Below are positions 8,024 through 15,928 of a DNA stretch of 33,026 nt, in pieces. The position numbers and the translations under genes were made by a program. The DNA lies in NCBI GenBank assembly GCA_904374385.1, contig CAJFGA010000017.1:1-33026 (forward strand), given 5' to 3'. The notes under the pieces were generated by a model, which did not search any database, was not told where the DNA came from, and saw only the letters and a list, made by a program, of their open reading frames with translations. The stretch is from an uncultured Clostridia bacterium. Its GTDB lineage: Bacteria > Bacillota > Clostridia > Christensenellales > Borkfalkiaceae. Within the stretch, counting starts at the first letter, position 1, and every line of letters begins with the position of its first letter.

Positions 8024-9726
8024 TATTTTTTCTCCTCCTCTCCCTGCAAAGTCTTTTTGAGCTTGAGGAGAGCCACTTTTGTTTCTGCCGTCGTTTCACC
8101 CAATAGGGAGGCGATCTCCTGCGCGACGCGCATCTGCTTTTTGATGACCTCGTCGGTGGTGGCGAGCGTTTCGAGTTTGACCTTGTCCAGCTGCTCTTCG
8201 CTCTTGGTCTCCTGCGTGATGTCCTTCATCACGGCATATGTCCCCTTATTGTCTTTGAGAACGATGATGGTCAGCTCGATATAGCTGCCCGTCTTTTCGA
8301 GATAAACCTTTTTATTGTAAATATTCTTATTGTCGTTCTGTGCGAGCACGAATTCGGTGGGGTTGAAATAGTGGAAGATGCCCTTGCCCTTCACGTCATA
8401 CTCTTTGATCCCCAAAAGTTCTTTCGCCTTGCCGTTGATCTCCATGATGTTGAGATCGTTGTCCAACAGCACGATGCCGTTGGGGCTGGTTTGGATGATT
8501 TCGTACGACATGCTCTCCGCGCGGGCGCGCATATACGGCACGCACATGTCGATATTTGCATAGCCGTTCGCCACGGCCCAAGCCTTTTCATAACAGGTAT
8601 TATAACCGCAGGCACCGCAGTTGAGCATATCTTCCGGCTTCGTTTTGCCCGTTTTGGCGAGGATCTCGGCGATCTGCCGGTCGGTAGGAACAAAATCCTC
8701 CGTGCGCTTGCGCTCGTGCACGCAGGAAAAGTCGATGTCCTTTTCCTCTTCGTAAGGGGCGGAACTATGCTCGGCGAGGTCGCGGCTGACATACTTGCGG
8801 ATATCCGCGTTGGCCTTTAGAGCCCCCGCCTTGAGCGCGAGCGAACACGGCCCGTTGACGCAGGCGGAATCACAGCTGTTCATTTCGATAAACATGCCGG
8901 ATATACTCTCGATGTTTTCGAGCACCTCTTTGCACTTTTCCGCACCGTCTACGGCAACAAACTCATAGCCGTCGATATAATTTTCAAACGATTTGATGAT
9001 GCCGCGGCTGATGGGATAATACTTCGCACGGTTGACGCCGCCCGTCGCCTTGGACGGAAGGCGCGCAATCTCCGACAAAACGATACCCTTGTCTTCAAAC
9101 ATCGCCGCGAGATCTTCAAAGGTGAGAACGCCGTCGACGACCCCGCTCTCGTGCGCTTCCCTCTTTTTGGCGATACACGGGCCGATAAACACGACCTTTG
9201 CATCGGGATGCCTTTTGCGGATCATCTTGGCATGCGCGATCATCGGCGTATCTACGGGCGCCAAGTAAGCGAGCGCCTTGGGATAATACAGTTCGATGAG
9301 CGTATTGACCGCCGGGCAGCAGGAGGTGATAAAATTTTTATAGGTGTGCGCTTCGAGCAGTTTTTTGTACTGCGCGGTGACTTCGCGCGCGCCGATGCTC
9401 GTCTCCTCCGCATCGGCAAAGCCCAGCCTGCCGAGTGCGAGCTTCATCACATTGAAATCCTGCAGATCGAAGCTGGATACGAAAGAGGGCGCGACGGACG
9501 CGATGACATTGCCGCCCGCCAGCAACTTTTCCACCTCACCCCGCTCGGTATGCACGCTTTTGGCATTTTGCGGGCAGACTTCGGTACAATGACCGCAGAG
9601 GATGCAGCGGCTGTCGATGATCTTGGCATGATGATCGACCACCTTGATCGCCTTGACGGGGCACTCTCTGAGGCACTTATAACAGTCTTTACAGCGGGCG
9701 TCTTTGAAATCGAGATAATTGATCAT
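8023..9726 (-). CDS. hydS: Putative sensory [FeFe] hydrogenase with FeS and PAS domains (HydS, group C type)
   Basis: This 567-residue protein has two ferredoxin-type 4Fe-4S motifs (Cys12/15/18/22 and Cys41/44/47/51). The H-cluster domain has L1 TSCCPAV (Cys136, Cys137), L2 FIGPCIAKK (Cys184) and L3 NSCDSACVNG (Cys285, Cys289). A four-cysteine FeS domain (CGACGYNTC plus Cys395, about 370-395) follows, then a PAS domain (about 405-505) and a charged, probably coiled-coil tail. A PAS domain on a hydrogenase core marks the sensory group C, thought to sense H2 or redox state rather than make H2. L3 departs from the catalytic consensus ACxGGCxxGGG. The gene starts 15 bases after the 2Fe-2S gene, and its stop codon overlaps the phosphatase start. 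Its output is presumably the downstream phosphatase, since no kinase is adjacent. Confidence 0.93.
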   Translation of the reverse strand: MINYLDFKDARCKDCYKCLRECPVKAIKVVDHHAKIIDSRCILCGHCTEVCPQNAKSVHTERGEVEKLLAGGNVIASVAPSFVSSFDLQDFNVMKLALGRLGFADAEETSIGAREVTAQYKKLLEAHTYKNFITSCCPAVNTLIELYYPKALAYLAPVDTPMIAHAKMIRKRHPDAKVVFIGPCIAKKREAHESGVVDGVLTFEDLAAMFEDKGIVLSEIARLPSKATGGVNRAKYYPISRGIIKSFENYIDGYEFVAVDGAEKCKEVLENIESISGMFIEMNSCDSACVNGPCSLALKAGALKANADIRKYVSRDLAEHSSAPYEEEKDIDFSCVHERKRTEDFVPTDRQIAEILAKTGKTKPEDMLNCGACGYNTCYEKAWAVANGYANIDMCVPYMRARAESMSYEIIQTSPNGIVLLDNDLNIMEINGKAKELLGIKEYDVKGKGIFHYFNPTEFVLAQNDNKNIYNKKVYLEKTGSYIELTIIVLKDNKGTYAVMKDITQETKSEEQLDKVKLETLATTDEVIKKQMRVAQEIASLLGETTAETKVALLKLKKTLQGEEEKK

Positions 9727-9741
9727 AACGGCGCCCCCGCT

Positions 9742-9990
9742 TTACTTGCCGACGCGCGGATAGATCTGCGTGAGGAACAGTTCTTCGCAGTTATCTTTGT
9801 TGGCATTGTGTACGAGGATTTCATCCGCGAGCATGCTGACGCCGTTTTGGCAGTTTCCCATGCAGAAGCTCGCCTGCAGATCCACTTTATCCTCTACCCC
9901 GTACTTTTTGATGAGGCGCTTCATTTCCTCAATCACGTCGTAAGATCCCCGAAGATGACAGGAGCTTCCGACACAAACTTTGACGACCAT
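9742..9990 (-). CDS. NuoE-like thioredoxin-fold [2Fe-2S] ferredoxin
   Basis: This 82-residue protein resembles the C-terminal domain of NuoE/HydC. The four cluster ligands are visible as CVGSSC near the N-terminus and FCMGNC near residue 50, followed by the family-like NGVSM stretch. The ATG at 9990 is preceded by GAGAGG with 8-base spacing; upstream in-frame residues are not protein-like. It is the first gene of the hydrogenase-phosphatase operon, directly behind the operator-bearing promoter. It probably passes electrons to or from HydS or the group B hydrogenase. No flavin- or NAD-binding NuoF partner is present here, so it may be a stand-alone electron carrier. Confidence 0.88.
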   Translation of the reverse strand: MVVKVCVGSSCHLRGSYDVIEEMKRLIKKYGVEDKVDLQASFCMGNCQNGVSMLADEILVHNANKDNCEELFLTQIYPRVGK

Positions 9991-10091
9991 AACAATAACC
10001 TCTCGATAAAATTTATATATGCGCGCGCTTTTCTTCTCTTGCACAGACATGCGAAAAGACGCGCTTTCCGATTCCCTCTTGCGCGAATGTG

Positions 10092-10131
10092 AATCGATAT
10101 TTTTTTATCGATTTATATTATAATATAAATC
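10092..10131. repeat. Two overlapping perfect inverted repeats (candidate operator)
   Basis: The first repeat, 10110-10131, is a perfect 22-bp palindrome with half-site GATTTATATTA. It covers the -10 box and the predicted transcription start. The second, 10092-10113, has arms AATCGATA and TATCGATT separated by T6, and shares four bases with the first. AT-rich symmetry over a promoter start suggests binding of a dimeric repressor. It does not match the Rex consensus (TTGTTAA-N4-TTAACAA) usual for clostridial hydrogenases. Confidence 0.75.
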
Positions 10132-10145
10132 ACCGAGATAGTCAA
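10117..10145 (-). promoter_or_regulatory. Main promoter of the 2Fe-2S/hydS/PP2C/hydA2 operon
   Basis: On the minus strand, -35 TTGACT (10145-10140), a 17-bp spacer and -10 TATAAT (10122-10117) make a near-perfect promoter. Transcription would start near 10110, leaving a leader of about 120 bases. Such a strong core overlapped by a palindrome suggests expression is limited by repression. Confidence 0.88.
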
Positions 10146-10184
10146 CGATTTTTTAAAATTTGGCACAGGGATTTTCAGGGAAAA

Positions 10185-10218
10185 CAAAAAATACACGGGC
10201 ATACAACGCATGCCCGTG
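10185..10218 (-). terminator. Intrinsic terminator of the cation ATPase gene
   Basis: A perfect 9-bp stem CACGGGCAT/ATGCCCGTG (10194-10202 and 10210-10218) with a 7-base loop is followed on the minus strand by TATTTTTTG. It lies 25 bases after the ATPase stop codon and insulates the hydrogenase promoter. Confidence 0.9.
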
Positions 10219-10242
10219 CTAAAAAGTATGATTTGAAAAGCT

Positions 10243-12921
10243 CTATCGCGCGCTTGCTTTTTTCGCGGAGCGGCGGATCAACTTGATGACCTCGTCGAGC
10301 AAGATGACGGAGAATGCGAGCGCCACGATCTTGACCCAATCGAGCAGGCCGAGCGCTACGGTATCGAACACGGGACCGGCAAACTGCGTGATCACGATCT
10401 GCAGCGCGAATGCCGCGGCGAAGGCGATGAGCATGAGCTTATTTTTGAAGAAACTGGGAAATACGCTTCGATCGCCCAGTTCACGGCAGTTAAACGCATT
10501 AAAGAGCTGGAACAGGACAAACAGCGTAAAGATCACGGTGTTGGAAACCTCCTCCGCATCCGCGCCCTCTACAGAGATATGCAGGAAATTCCATTGCTTT
10601 TGCGCAAGACAGATCAGGCACATAAAGACGCCGTTTACGGCGATCTTGACCATCATTTCCGCGGAAACGATGCTCTCGTTCCGCGCGGTCGGCTTGCGCT
10701 TCATAAGATCGTCGCGGATGGGCTCCAACCCCAGCGTAAGCGCGGGCGGTCCGTCCATGATGATGTTGATCCAAAGAAGATCGAGCGCATTGAACGGATT
10801 TTCAAAATCGGTAAACAGGCCGATGACCGCGCAGAGGAAGATGATCGCGACGGAAGCGACGTTGACGGTGAGCTGAAACTGAATAAACCGCTTGAAATTC
10901 TCGTATATGCCCCTTCCCCACTTGACCGTTGTGACGATGGTGGAAAAAGAATCGTTGAGCAGCACGATATCCGCCGCCTCTTTGGAAACTTCCGTTCCCG
11001 AAATCCCCATGGCGATGCCTACGTCCGCATTTTTGAGAGCAGGCGCGTCATTGATGCCGTCTCCCGTGACGGCGACCACGTTGCCCTTGGAACGAAGTTC
11101 TTTGACGACGCGCATCTTCAACAGAGGGGTACTGCGCGCTATGACCCGCACCGTGGGAAGTACCTTGGAAAACTCTTCGTCCGAAAGCCCCTCGAGGTAG
11201 GAAGCCTCCACGGCAATATGGTCGTCGTCCAAAATGCCCAATTCGTCGGCAATGGCGGAAGCAGTGACGATGTTGTCCCCTGTGAGCATTTTGAGATCGA
11301 TCCCCGCATCCTTGCAGGCATGCACCGCATCGTATACCTCGGCACGCAGAGGGTCAGTGATCCCGACGAAGCCGTCGAACGTCATGCCGTGCTCCGCATC
11401 TTCTCGGCTCAGGGGCTTTTCCGATACATTTTTATGCGCGAAGGCGAGCACGCGGCGGGCGCGTTTTTGCAGCCCCATGATCTCCCCTTCTATCTTTTCG
11501 CGTTCCTCTTCGTCAATATTGCAGAGGGAAAGGATCTTTTCCGGGCTGCCCTTCGTGTATACGGCAAAACCGTCCTCGGCGCGGACGCAGGTGGTCATAT
11601 TTTTTGTATCGGAAGAGAACGGGTAGACTTCCGCGATGTGCGCCTGCCCCCTCTTTTGTTTATAGTTTACGCCGCACTTTGCTGCCGAAACGAGGAGTGC
11701 CCCCTCCGTCGGATTGCCCACGAAACGGGTAACGCCCTTCTCTTCATAGAGATCCGCCGTGCTGTTGAGACAATAGTTCTCCAACATGGGAAGATTGCAG
11801 AAGGAATCGATCGCCTGATAGCCGCCGTCTGCATAGACGTCGACGACGGTCATACGGTTTTCGGTCAGCGTACCCGTTTTATCCGAACAGATGACGTTGA
11901 TACATCCGATCGTTTCACAGGCGATCATCTTTTTGACGAGCGCATTCTGCTTTGCCATCTTCGCGATGTTGATGGACAGAGATATGGCGACGATGGTGGG
12001 CAGCCCTTCCGGCACGGCCGCAACCATCAGGACGATGCTTTCGATAAAGGCACCGCTGATCGTTTCAAAATTAATTTCCCCGTGGACGCCAGCTAAAATA
12101 CTTACAAACTGAATGATAAAAATGATCGCGGCGCAGACCGCCCCGACGATGGTAATGTCCTTGCCGAGCTTGCCCATCTTTTCCTGCAGGGGCGTCTGCC
12201 CCTCGCCGCCGCTTTGGATCTCGCGCGCGATCAGACCGAATTCTGTGTGATCGCCCACCCCGGTGACGACCATTTTTCCCGTGCCCCCCGTAATAAAACA
12301 GCCGGAAAAGACCATGTTGACGCGCTCGGCGACGGGAACCTCTCCCGACAGGATGGCGGAGGCATCCTTTTCGACGGGCACGCTCTCACCCGTGAGGGAA
12401 GATTCGTCGCTCGTCAAAGAGACGCTTTCGATCAGCCTGCCGTCGGCGACGACCTTGTTGCCCGTTTCGAGATACACGATGTCGCCCACGACCAATTCGC
12501 TCTGCGGTATGTACTGCACGATACCGTCACGCACGACTTTGATCTCGATGCCCTCTTTGATCTTGTTGAGCTCTTCAAATGCCTTGGCGCTCTTGCCCTC
12601 CATGACGACGGTGAGCACAACGGAAATGGCAATGGCAACAAGAATGCCGACGCACTCGATAAAATCGCCGTCGCCGGACTGCACCTCTTTTACGACATTG
12701 ACCGCGATGGTAATGATCCATGCAAAAAAGAGCAAAATCAGCATGGGTTCGGTAGCGGCTTCCCATATCCGCCGCAACAGAGATTTCTTTTTTGTTTCGG
12801 AAAAGGCGTTTCTGCCGTATTTTTCCGCGTTTTCCTGTACCTGCCCAGAAGACAGGCCGGCATGTGCATCGGACGAAAGTTCGCGGACGATCTCCTCCGC
12901 TGCCCTGTCATAAAACTTCAA
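10243..12921 (-). CDS. P2-type cation-transporting ATPase (Ca2+/Mn2+ exporter)
   Basis: This 892-residue membrane pump, numbered from the TTG at 12921, has the actuator motif TGES (177-180), PEGLP in TM4 (304-308), phosphorylated Asp347 in CSDKTGT, and the hinge block TGDGINDAPALKNAD. TM5 carries QLTVNVASV and TM6 carries INIIMDGPPALTLGLEP, the Asn/Asp pattern of Ca2+-type pumps. The TTG is chosen because GGGAGG lies 8 bases upstream; a longer frame (to 13038) would run through a terminator and riboswitch. The family would be called calcium-transporting, but the yybP-ykoY riboswitch in front argues for Mn2+ export, as described for related lactococcal and pneumococcal pumps. Expression should rise with Mn2+. 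Monocistronic. Confidence 0.95.
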   Translation of the reverse strand: MKFYDRAAEEIVRELSSDAHAGLSSGQVQENAEKYGRNAFSETKKKSLLRRIWEAATEPMLILLFFAWIITIAVNVVKEVQSGDGDFIECVGILVAIAISVVLTVVMEGKSAKAFEELNKIKEGIEIKVVRDGIVQYIPQSELVVGDIVYLETGNKVVADGRLIESVSLTSDESSLTGESVPVEKDASAILSGEVPVAERVNMVFSGCFITGGTGKMVVTGVGDHTEFGLIAREIQSGGEGQTPLQEKMGKLGKDITIVGAVCAAIIFIIQFVSILAGVHGEINFETISGAFIESIVLMVAAVPEGLPTIVAISLSINIAKMAKQNALVKKMIACETIGCINVICSDKTGTLTENRMTVVDVYADGGYQAIDSFCNLPMLENYCLNSTADLYEEKGVTRFVGNPTEGALLVSAAKCGVNYKQKRGQAHIAEVYPFSSDTKNMTTCVRAEDGFAVYTKGSPEKILSLCNIDEEEREKIEGEIMGLQKRARRVLAFAHKNVSEKPLSREDAEHGMTFDGFVGITDPLRAEVYDAVHACKDAGIDLKMLTGDNIVTASAIADELGILDDDHIAVEASYLEGLSDEEFSKVLPTVRVIARSTPLLKMRVVKELRSKGNVVAVTGDGINDAPALKNADVGIAMGISGTEVSKEAADIVLLNDSFSTIVTTVKWGRGIYENFKRFIQFQLTVNVASVAIIFLCAVIGLFTDFENPFNALDLLWINIIMDGPPALTLGLEPIRDDLMKRKPTARNESIVSAEMMVKIAVNGVFMCLICLAQKQWNFLHISVEGADAEEVSNTVIFTLFVLFQLFNAFNCRELGDRSVFPSFFKNKLMLIAFAAAFALQIVITQFAGPVFDTVALGLLDWVKIVALAFSVILLDEVIKLIRRSAKKASAR

Positions 12922-12948
12922 ACCGATAACCTCCCATCGTAATGCGAG

Positions 12949-12983
12949 CAAAATAAAAGCCGCGGGCAATGCGCGCCTGCGGC
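12949..12983 (-). terminator. Intrinsic terminator in the riboswitch expression platform
   Basis: On the minus strand, GCCGC-A-GGC pairs with GCC-C-GCGGC around a 7-base loop and is followed by TTTTATTTT. It lies between the aptamer and the ATPase start codon, where a ligand-controlled terminator is expected. Confidence 0.8.
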
Positions 12984-13007
12984 CAAAATCTTTCCAAATA
13001 CTCGGCA

Positions 13008-13142
13008 AAGGGACAGACTCCGACCATATAAGCGCCATTACGCTGCATTATATGAGTCTCGCAATTTCAGACAAGCCTATATCCGCTGCCGGATATGAGA
13101 TGAAGACTTGCCGCGCAAAATTGTGCGCCTGCTACTCCCTCA
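13008..13142 (-). promoter_or_regulatory. yybP-ykoY (Mn2+) riboswitch aptamer
   Basis: The minus-strand transcript contains the family hallmark GGGAGUAGC (from 13140). It is followed by a GCGCA/UGCGC hairpin, then AAGUC-UUCAUCUC and an AUAUCC/GGAUAU stem closed by AGGCUUG, the same layout as the lactococcal yybP-ykoY RNA as I recall it. The outer helix AGGGA/UCCCU closes the element near 13009. A further arm (AGACUC/GAGUCU enclosing AUAUAA/UUAUAU) lies between. This family binds Mn2+ and usually turns the downstream gene on. It lies between a consensus promoter and an intrinsic terminator ahead of a cation pump. Confidence 0.85.
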
Positions 13143-13171
13143 CGGAATTTATTTTGCTGTTGTCATAGAGA

Positions 13172-13200
13172 ATTATACTTACGGGCGCTCCCTTTGTCAA
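13172..13200 (-). promoter_or_regulatory. Consensus promoter driving riboswitch and cation ATPase
   Basis: TTGACA (13200-13195), a 17-bp spacer and TATAAT (13177-13172) match the sigma-A consensus exactly. Transcription would start near 13164, about 22 bases before the aptamer. The -35 lies only 26 bp after the niaR stop codon, and no clear terminator separates them. Confidence 0.93.
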
Positions 13201-13226
13201 GCGAAAAAACGCACTTTATCGCCCGA

Positions 13227-13736
13227 TCATACATTTTTTTCCACCAAAAACCCGAGCGCGCGCAATTTGTTTTCGATCACGTCGAGCACCTCTTCGCTTT
13301 CCGCGCTGACCGTATGGTAATGGTAACCGCTCGTCACATTTTTGAGGAGCGCCGACTTTCCGCTTTCGATCTTGCGCATAAACTCGCGCGCCTTTGAACG
13401 GCTGTCAATGCCCATGGGAGCGCTGATCGTCCCGTATACTTTATGATGGACGAACACGTTTTCGACACAGCCGCCCTCGTCTGCCACACAAAACAATTCC
13501 GCCTCGGTATCGGCGTCCGAATGGCGCACTTTGAAAACGCGCTTACACCGTACGCCGCCCGCCGCAACATAGCCGCGGTTGGTGGATACAATTGCGGCGC
13601 CTTCCGCGCGCAGAATGGCGACATCCTGCACGATCACTTGGCGGGACACCCCGAATCGTTCCGCCAACGCGGTCGCCGTGACCGGGTCGGCGCCGATCGT
13701 CGCCGCGATCTGCCTGCGGCGTTCTTCCCCGTTCAT
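13227..13736 (-). CDS. niaR: Nicotinate-responsive transcriptional repressor NiaR
   Basis: This 169-residue regulator has an N-terminal winged HTH (ALAERFGVSRQVIVQDVAIL) and a C-terminal 3H domain with the conserved histidines in VRHSDADTEAEL, VHHKVYG and GYHYHTV. NiaR/YrxA proteins bind nicotinic acid and repress NAD-synthesis or niacin-uptake genes. As last gene of the nadA-nadB-nadC-niaR unit it would repress its own operon; a candidate operator overlaps that promoter. The ATG at 13736 follows GGAGGTGG. A GTG at 13748 is a possible earlier start, but it sits directly on that Shine-Dalgarno sequence. Confidence 0.93.
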   Translation of the reverse strand: MNGEERRRQIAATIGADPVTATALAERFGVSRQVIVQDVAILRAEGAAIVSTNRGYVAAGGVRCKRVFKVRHSDADTEAELFCVADEGGCVENVFVHHKVYGTISAPMGIDSRSKAREFMRKIESGKSALLKNVTSGYHYHTVSAESEEVLDVIENKLRALGFLVEKNV

Positions 13737-13755
13737 ATACCTTTCCACCTCCGAC

Positions 13756-14634
13756 TCAATCGGAAAAATCTTCGTCGATCTCGACGGGATGCAGATTTTT
13801 AAGGGACACGTCGAGAATGGGTGCGGAATGCGTCAGCGCGCCGCACGAAACGACATTCGCGCCGATGTCCTTGAGGCACGCAGCATTTTCCGCAGTAACG
13901 TTGCCCGAAATTTCCACCAAAGCCCTTCCGGCGATATAGCCGACCGCCTCCCGCATCGCCGCGTCCGTCATATTGTCGAGCATGATGATATCGGCGCCAG
14001 CCGCGACGGCCTCTTTGACCATTTCCATCGTTTCGACTTCGACCTCTATCTTCATCGTGAAGGGCGCATAGGCCTTTGCCATGGCGACCGCCTGCCTGAC
14101 GCCGCCCGCCGCGCCGATATGATTGTCTTTCAGCAGTACCGCATCCGAAAGATTAAAACGGTGGTTTCCGCCGCCCCCGATGCGCACGGCATACTTTTCG
14201 AAAATGCGCATATTAGGGGTCGTCTTGCGCGTATCCACGAGCTGCAAGCCGCTCCCTTCGAGCAGTTTTACCATCTTTGCCGTATAGGTGGCGATGCCGC
14301 TCATGCGCTGCAAATAATTGAGCGCGGTGCGCTCGCCCGTCAAGATGACGCGCATGTCGCCCGATACGCGCGCCAGAATCTGCCCCTTCTGCACATGATC
14401 GCCGTCTTTAGCGAAAAATTGGGTGTACGCCCCCTCTCCGAGCAATTCAAAGACGCGCGCAAACACGGGAAGCCCTGCGATCACGCCGTCCTGTTTGCAG
14501 ATCAAGTCCGCCTCGCCGAAAGCGTACTCTTTGAGCACGCTGTTGGTAGAAACATCTTCGCTCGTCACATCCTCCGCAAGCGCCATGCGGAGAAGCTCGT
14601 CCGCACGGATCTTCATCGATACTTCATCAATCAC
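13756..14634 (-). CDS. nadC: Nicotinate-nucleotide pyrophosphorylase (quinolinate phosphoribosyltransferase)
   Basis: NadC converts quinolinate plus PRPP to nicotinate mononucleotide, CO2 and PPi, the last of the three de novo NAD steps encoded here. Motifs seen are TGERTALNYLQRMSGIAT, DTRKTTPNMR, the loop RIGGGGNHRFNLSDAVLLKDNH, EVEVETMEM, the phosphate-binding region MLDNM, and VEISGNV. Length (292 aa) is typical. The start is a GTG at 14634, with AAGGGAGG six bases upstream inside the nadB coding end, so the two genes overlap by 8 bases and are probably coupled. The in-frame ATG at 14616 has no ribosome-binding site. Confidence 0.96.
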   Translation of the reverse strand: MIDEVSMKIRADELLRMALAEDVTSEDVSTNSVLKEYAFGEADLICKQDGVIAGLPVFARVFELLGEGAYTQFFAKDGDHVQKGQILARVSGDMRVILTGERTALNYLQRMSGIATYTAKMVKLLEGSGLQLVDTRKTTPNMRIFEKYAVRIGGGGNHRFNLSDAVLLKDNHIGAAGGVRQAVAMAKAYAPFTMKIEVEVETMEMVKEAVAAGADIIMLDNMTDAAMREAVGYIAGRALVEISGNVTAENAACLKDIGANVVSCGALTHSAPILDVSLKNLHPVEIDEDFSD

Positions 14635-15922
14635 AATAAGCCTCCCTTTCCGCCTCTTCGCGGATCTCCTTCGCGTAGTTTCCTTTCAAACTCTCGTAAT
14701 CGGCGTAAGCCGCAAGATCGATCGGCTGAACGCCGCCCTTGCCAAATCCCTGCGCGGACATATCCGCCGCCGCCCGTTTCGCCCAGATCAGGCTTTCCAA
14801 AAGAGAATTGCTGGCAAGACGGTTTTTGCCGTGCACACCGTTGCAGGCGGTTTCCCCCGCCGCATACAGCCTGCGCATGCTCGTCCTTCCGTCAAGATCC
14901 ACTTTTACGCCGCCCATAAAATAATGTTGAGCGGGCACGACGGGAATGGGCGTCCGCAAAACGTCGTACCCCTCTTCGAGGCAGTGACGGTATATGGTCG
15001 GAAAGTGCTCTTTGACCGTCCTTTCCCCGAGGGGACGCATATCCAGCCAAACATGTTTTGTGCCGTCCTTCTGCATCTGCGCGCGGATGGCGCTCGTGAC
15101 GATGTCGCGGGGCAAAAGTTCATTGCAGAAGCGCTGCATATTTTTATCCAGCAGAACCGCGCCTTCTCCGCGCACGGATTCGGAAATGAGAAAGCGCCTG
15201 CCGTGCTTTTCCGAATAAAAGGTCGTAGGATGGATCTGCACATAGTCGATATGCTCGAGCGCGATGCCGTTTTTCAGCGCGATGCCGAGCGCATCGCCCG
15301 TCAGATGGCGGTAATTGGTGGAATTTTCCCACAGGCCGCCGACGCCGCCCGTCGCGAAGAGGGTGTACTCGGCATAGACAGGGAAAACTTTTCCGCTCGC
15401 GTTCTCCCGCACGACGCCGCCGAAGCATTCGTTTTCGCGCGCAATGACGTCCAGCAGTTCACAGTCCTCTGCGATCTGTATGTTCGGTCGTTTTTTGACC
15501 GCTTCGAGAAGGTGCGAAGTGATCTCTCTGCCCGTGACGTCGTCATGAAAAAGAATGCGGGGCACGCTATGCCCGCCCTCGCGCGTATAGCGGAACTGTC
15601 CCGCGCCATCGCGCGCAAAGCGCACGCCGTAGTCCACCAATTCGCCGATCAGCGCGGGCGACGATCGAATCATCAGTTCGACGGCGGCAGGATCGTTTTC
15701 ATAGTGCCCCGCGCGCATCGTATCGTCAAAATATTTTTCGTAATCGTCCGGCGACTTCAATACGCAGATGCCGCCCTGAGCCAAAAAGGAATCGCTCTTG
15801 TCGGCAGAGGACTTTGTAAGCATGAGAACGCGCCTTTCCGCGGGCAAATGCAGCGCGCAATACAGCCCCGCAACGCCCGTACCCGCGATCAGCACGTCAT
15901 ATTTTTTTTGTATCGTCGGCAT
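14627..15922 (-). CDS. nadB: L-aspartate oxidase
   Basis: NadB is an FAD flavoprotein oxidising L-aspartate to iminoaspartate for NadA. The N-terminal dinucleotide-binding fold is DVLIAGTGVAGLYCALHLP. The capping-domain and active-site region includes VQIHPTTFY, SVRGEGAVLLD and LLPRDIVTSAI, and the second FAD segment is AGETACNGVHGKNRLASNSLLE. At 431 residues it is about 100 shorter than the E. coli enzyme, because the C-terminal helical domain is largely absent; short forms like this occur in Clostridia. It starts 6 bases after nadA ends, with GTGAGGG before the ATG. In anaerobes the electron acceptor is probably fumarate rather than O2 (family knowledge). Confidence 0.95.
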   Translation of the reverse strand: MPTIQKKYDVLIAGTGVAGLYCALHLPAERRVLMLTKSSADKSDSFLAQGGICVLKSPDDYEKYFDDTMRAGHYENDPAAVELMIRSSPALIGELVDYGVRFARDGAGQFRYTREGGHSVPRILFHDDVTGREITSHLLEAVKKRPNIQIAEDCELLDVIARENECFGGVVRENASGKVFPVYAEYTLFATGGVGGLWENSTNYRHLTGDALGIALKNGIALEHIDYVQIHPTTFYSEKHGRRFLISESVRGEGAVLLDKNMQRFCNELLPRDIVTSAIRAQMQKDGTKHVWLDMRPLGERTVKEHFPTIYRHCLEEGYDVLRTPIPVVPAQHYFMGGVKVDLDGRTSMRRLYAAGETACNGVHGKNRLASNSLLESLIWAKRAAADMSAQGFGKGGVQPIDLAAYADYESLKGNYAKEIREEAEREAYCD

Positions 15923-15928
15923 AATCCC

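Noticed and set aside
10110-10131. Palindrome as a Rex, PerR or Fur box
   Set aside because: The half-sites do not match TTGTTAA-type Rex sites or the PerR/Fur consensus as I know them; left as an unassigned operator.
12922-13038. 39-residue N-terminal extension of the cation ATPase
   Set aside because: It would run through the intrinsic terminator and part of the riboswitch; a strong ribosome-binding site sits before the TTG at 12921, where the family N-terminus begins.
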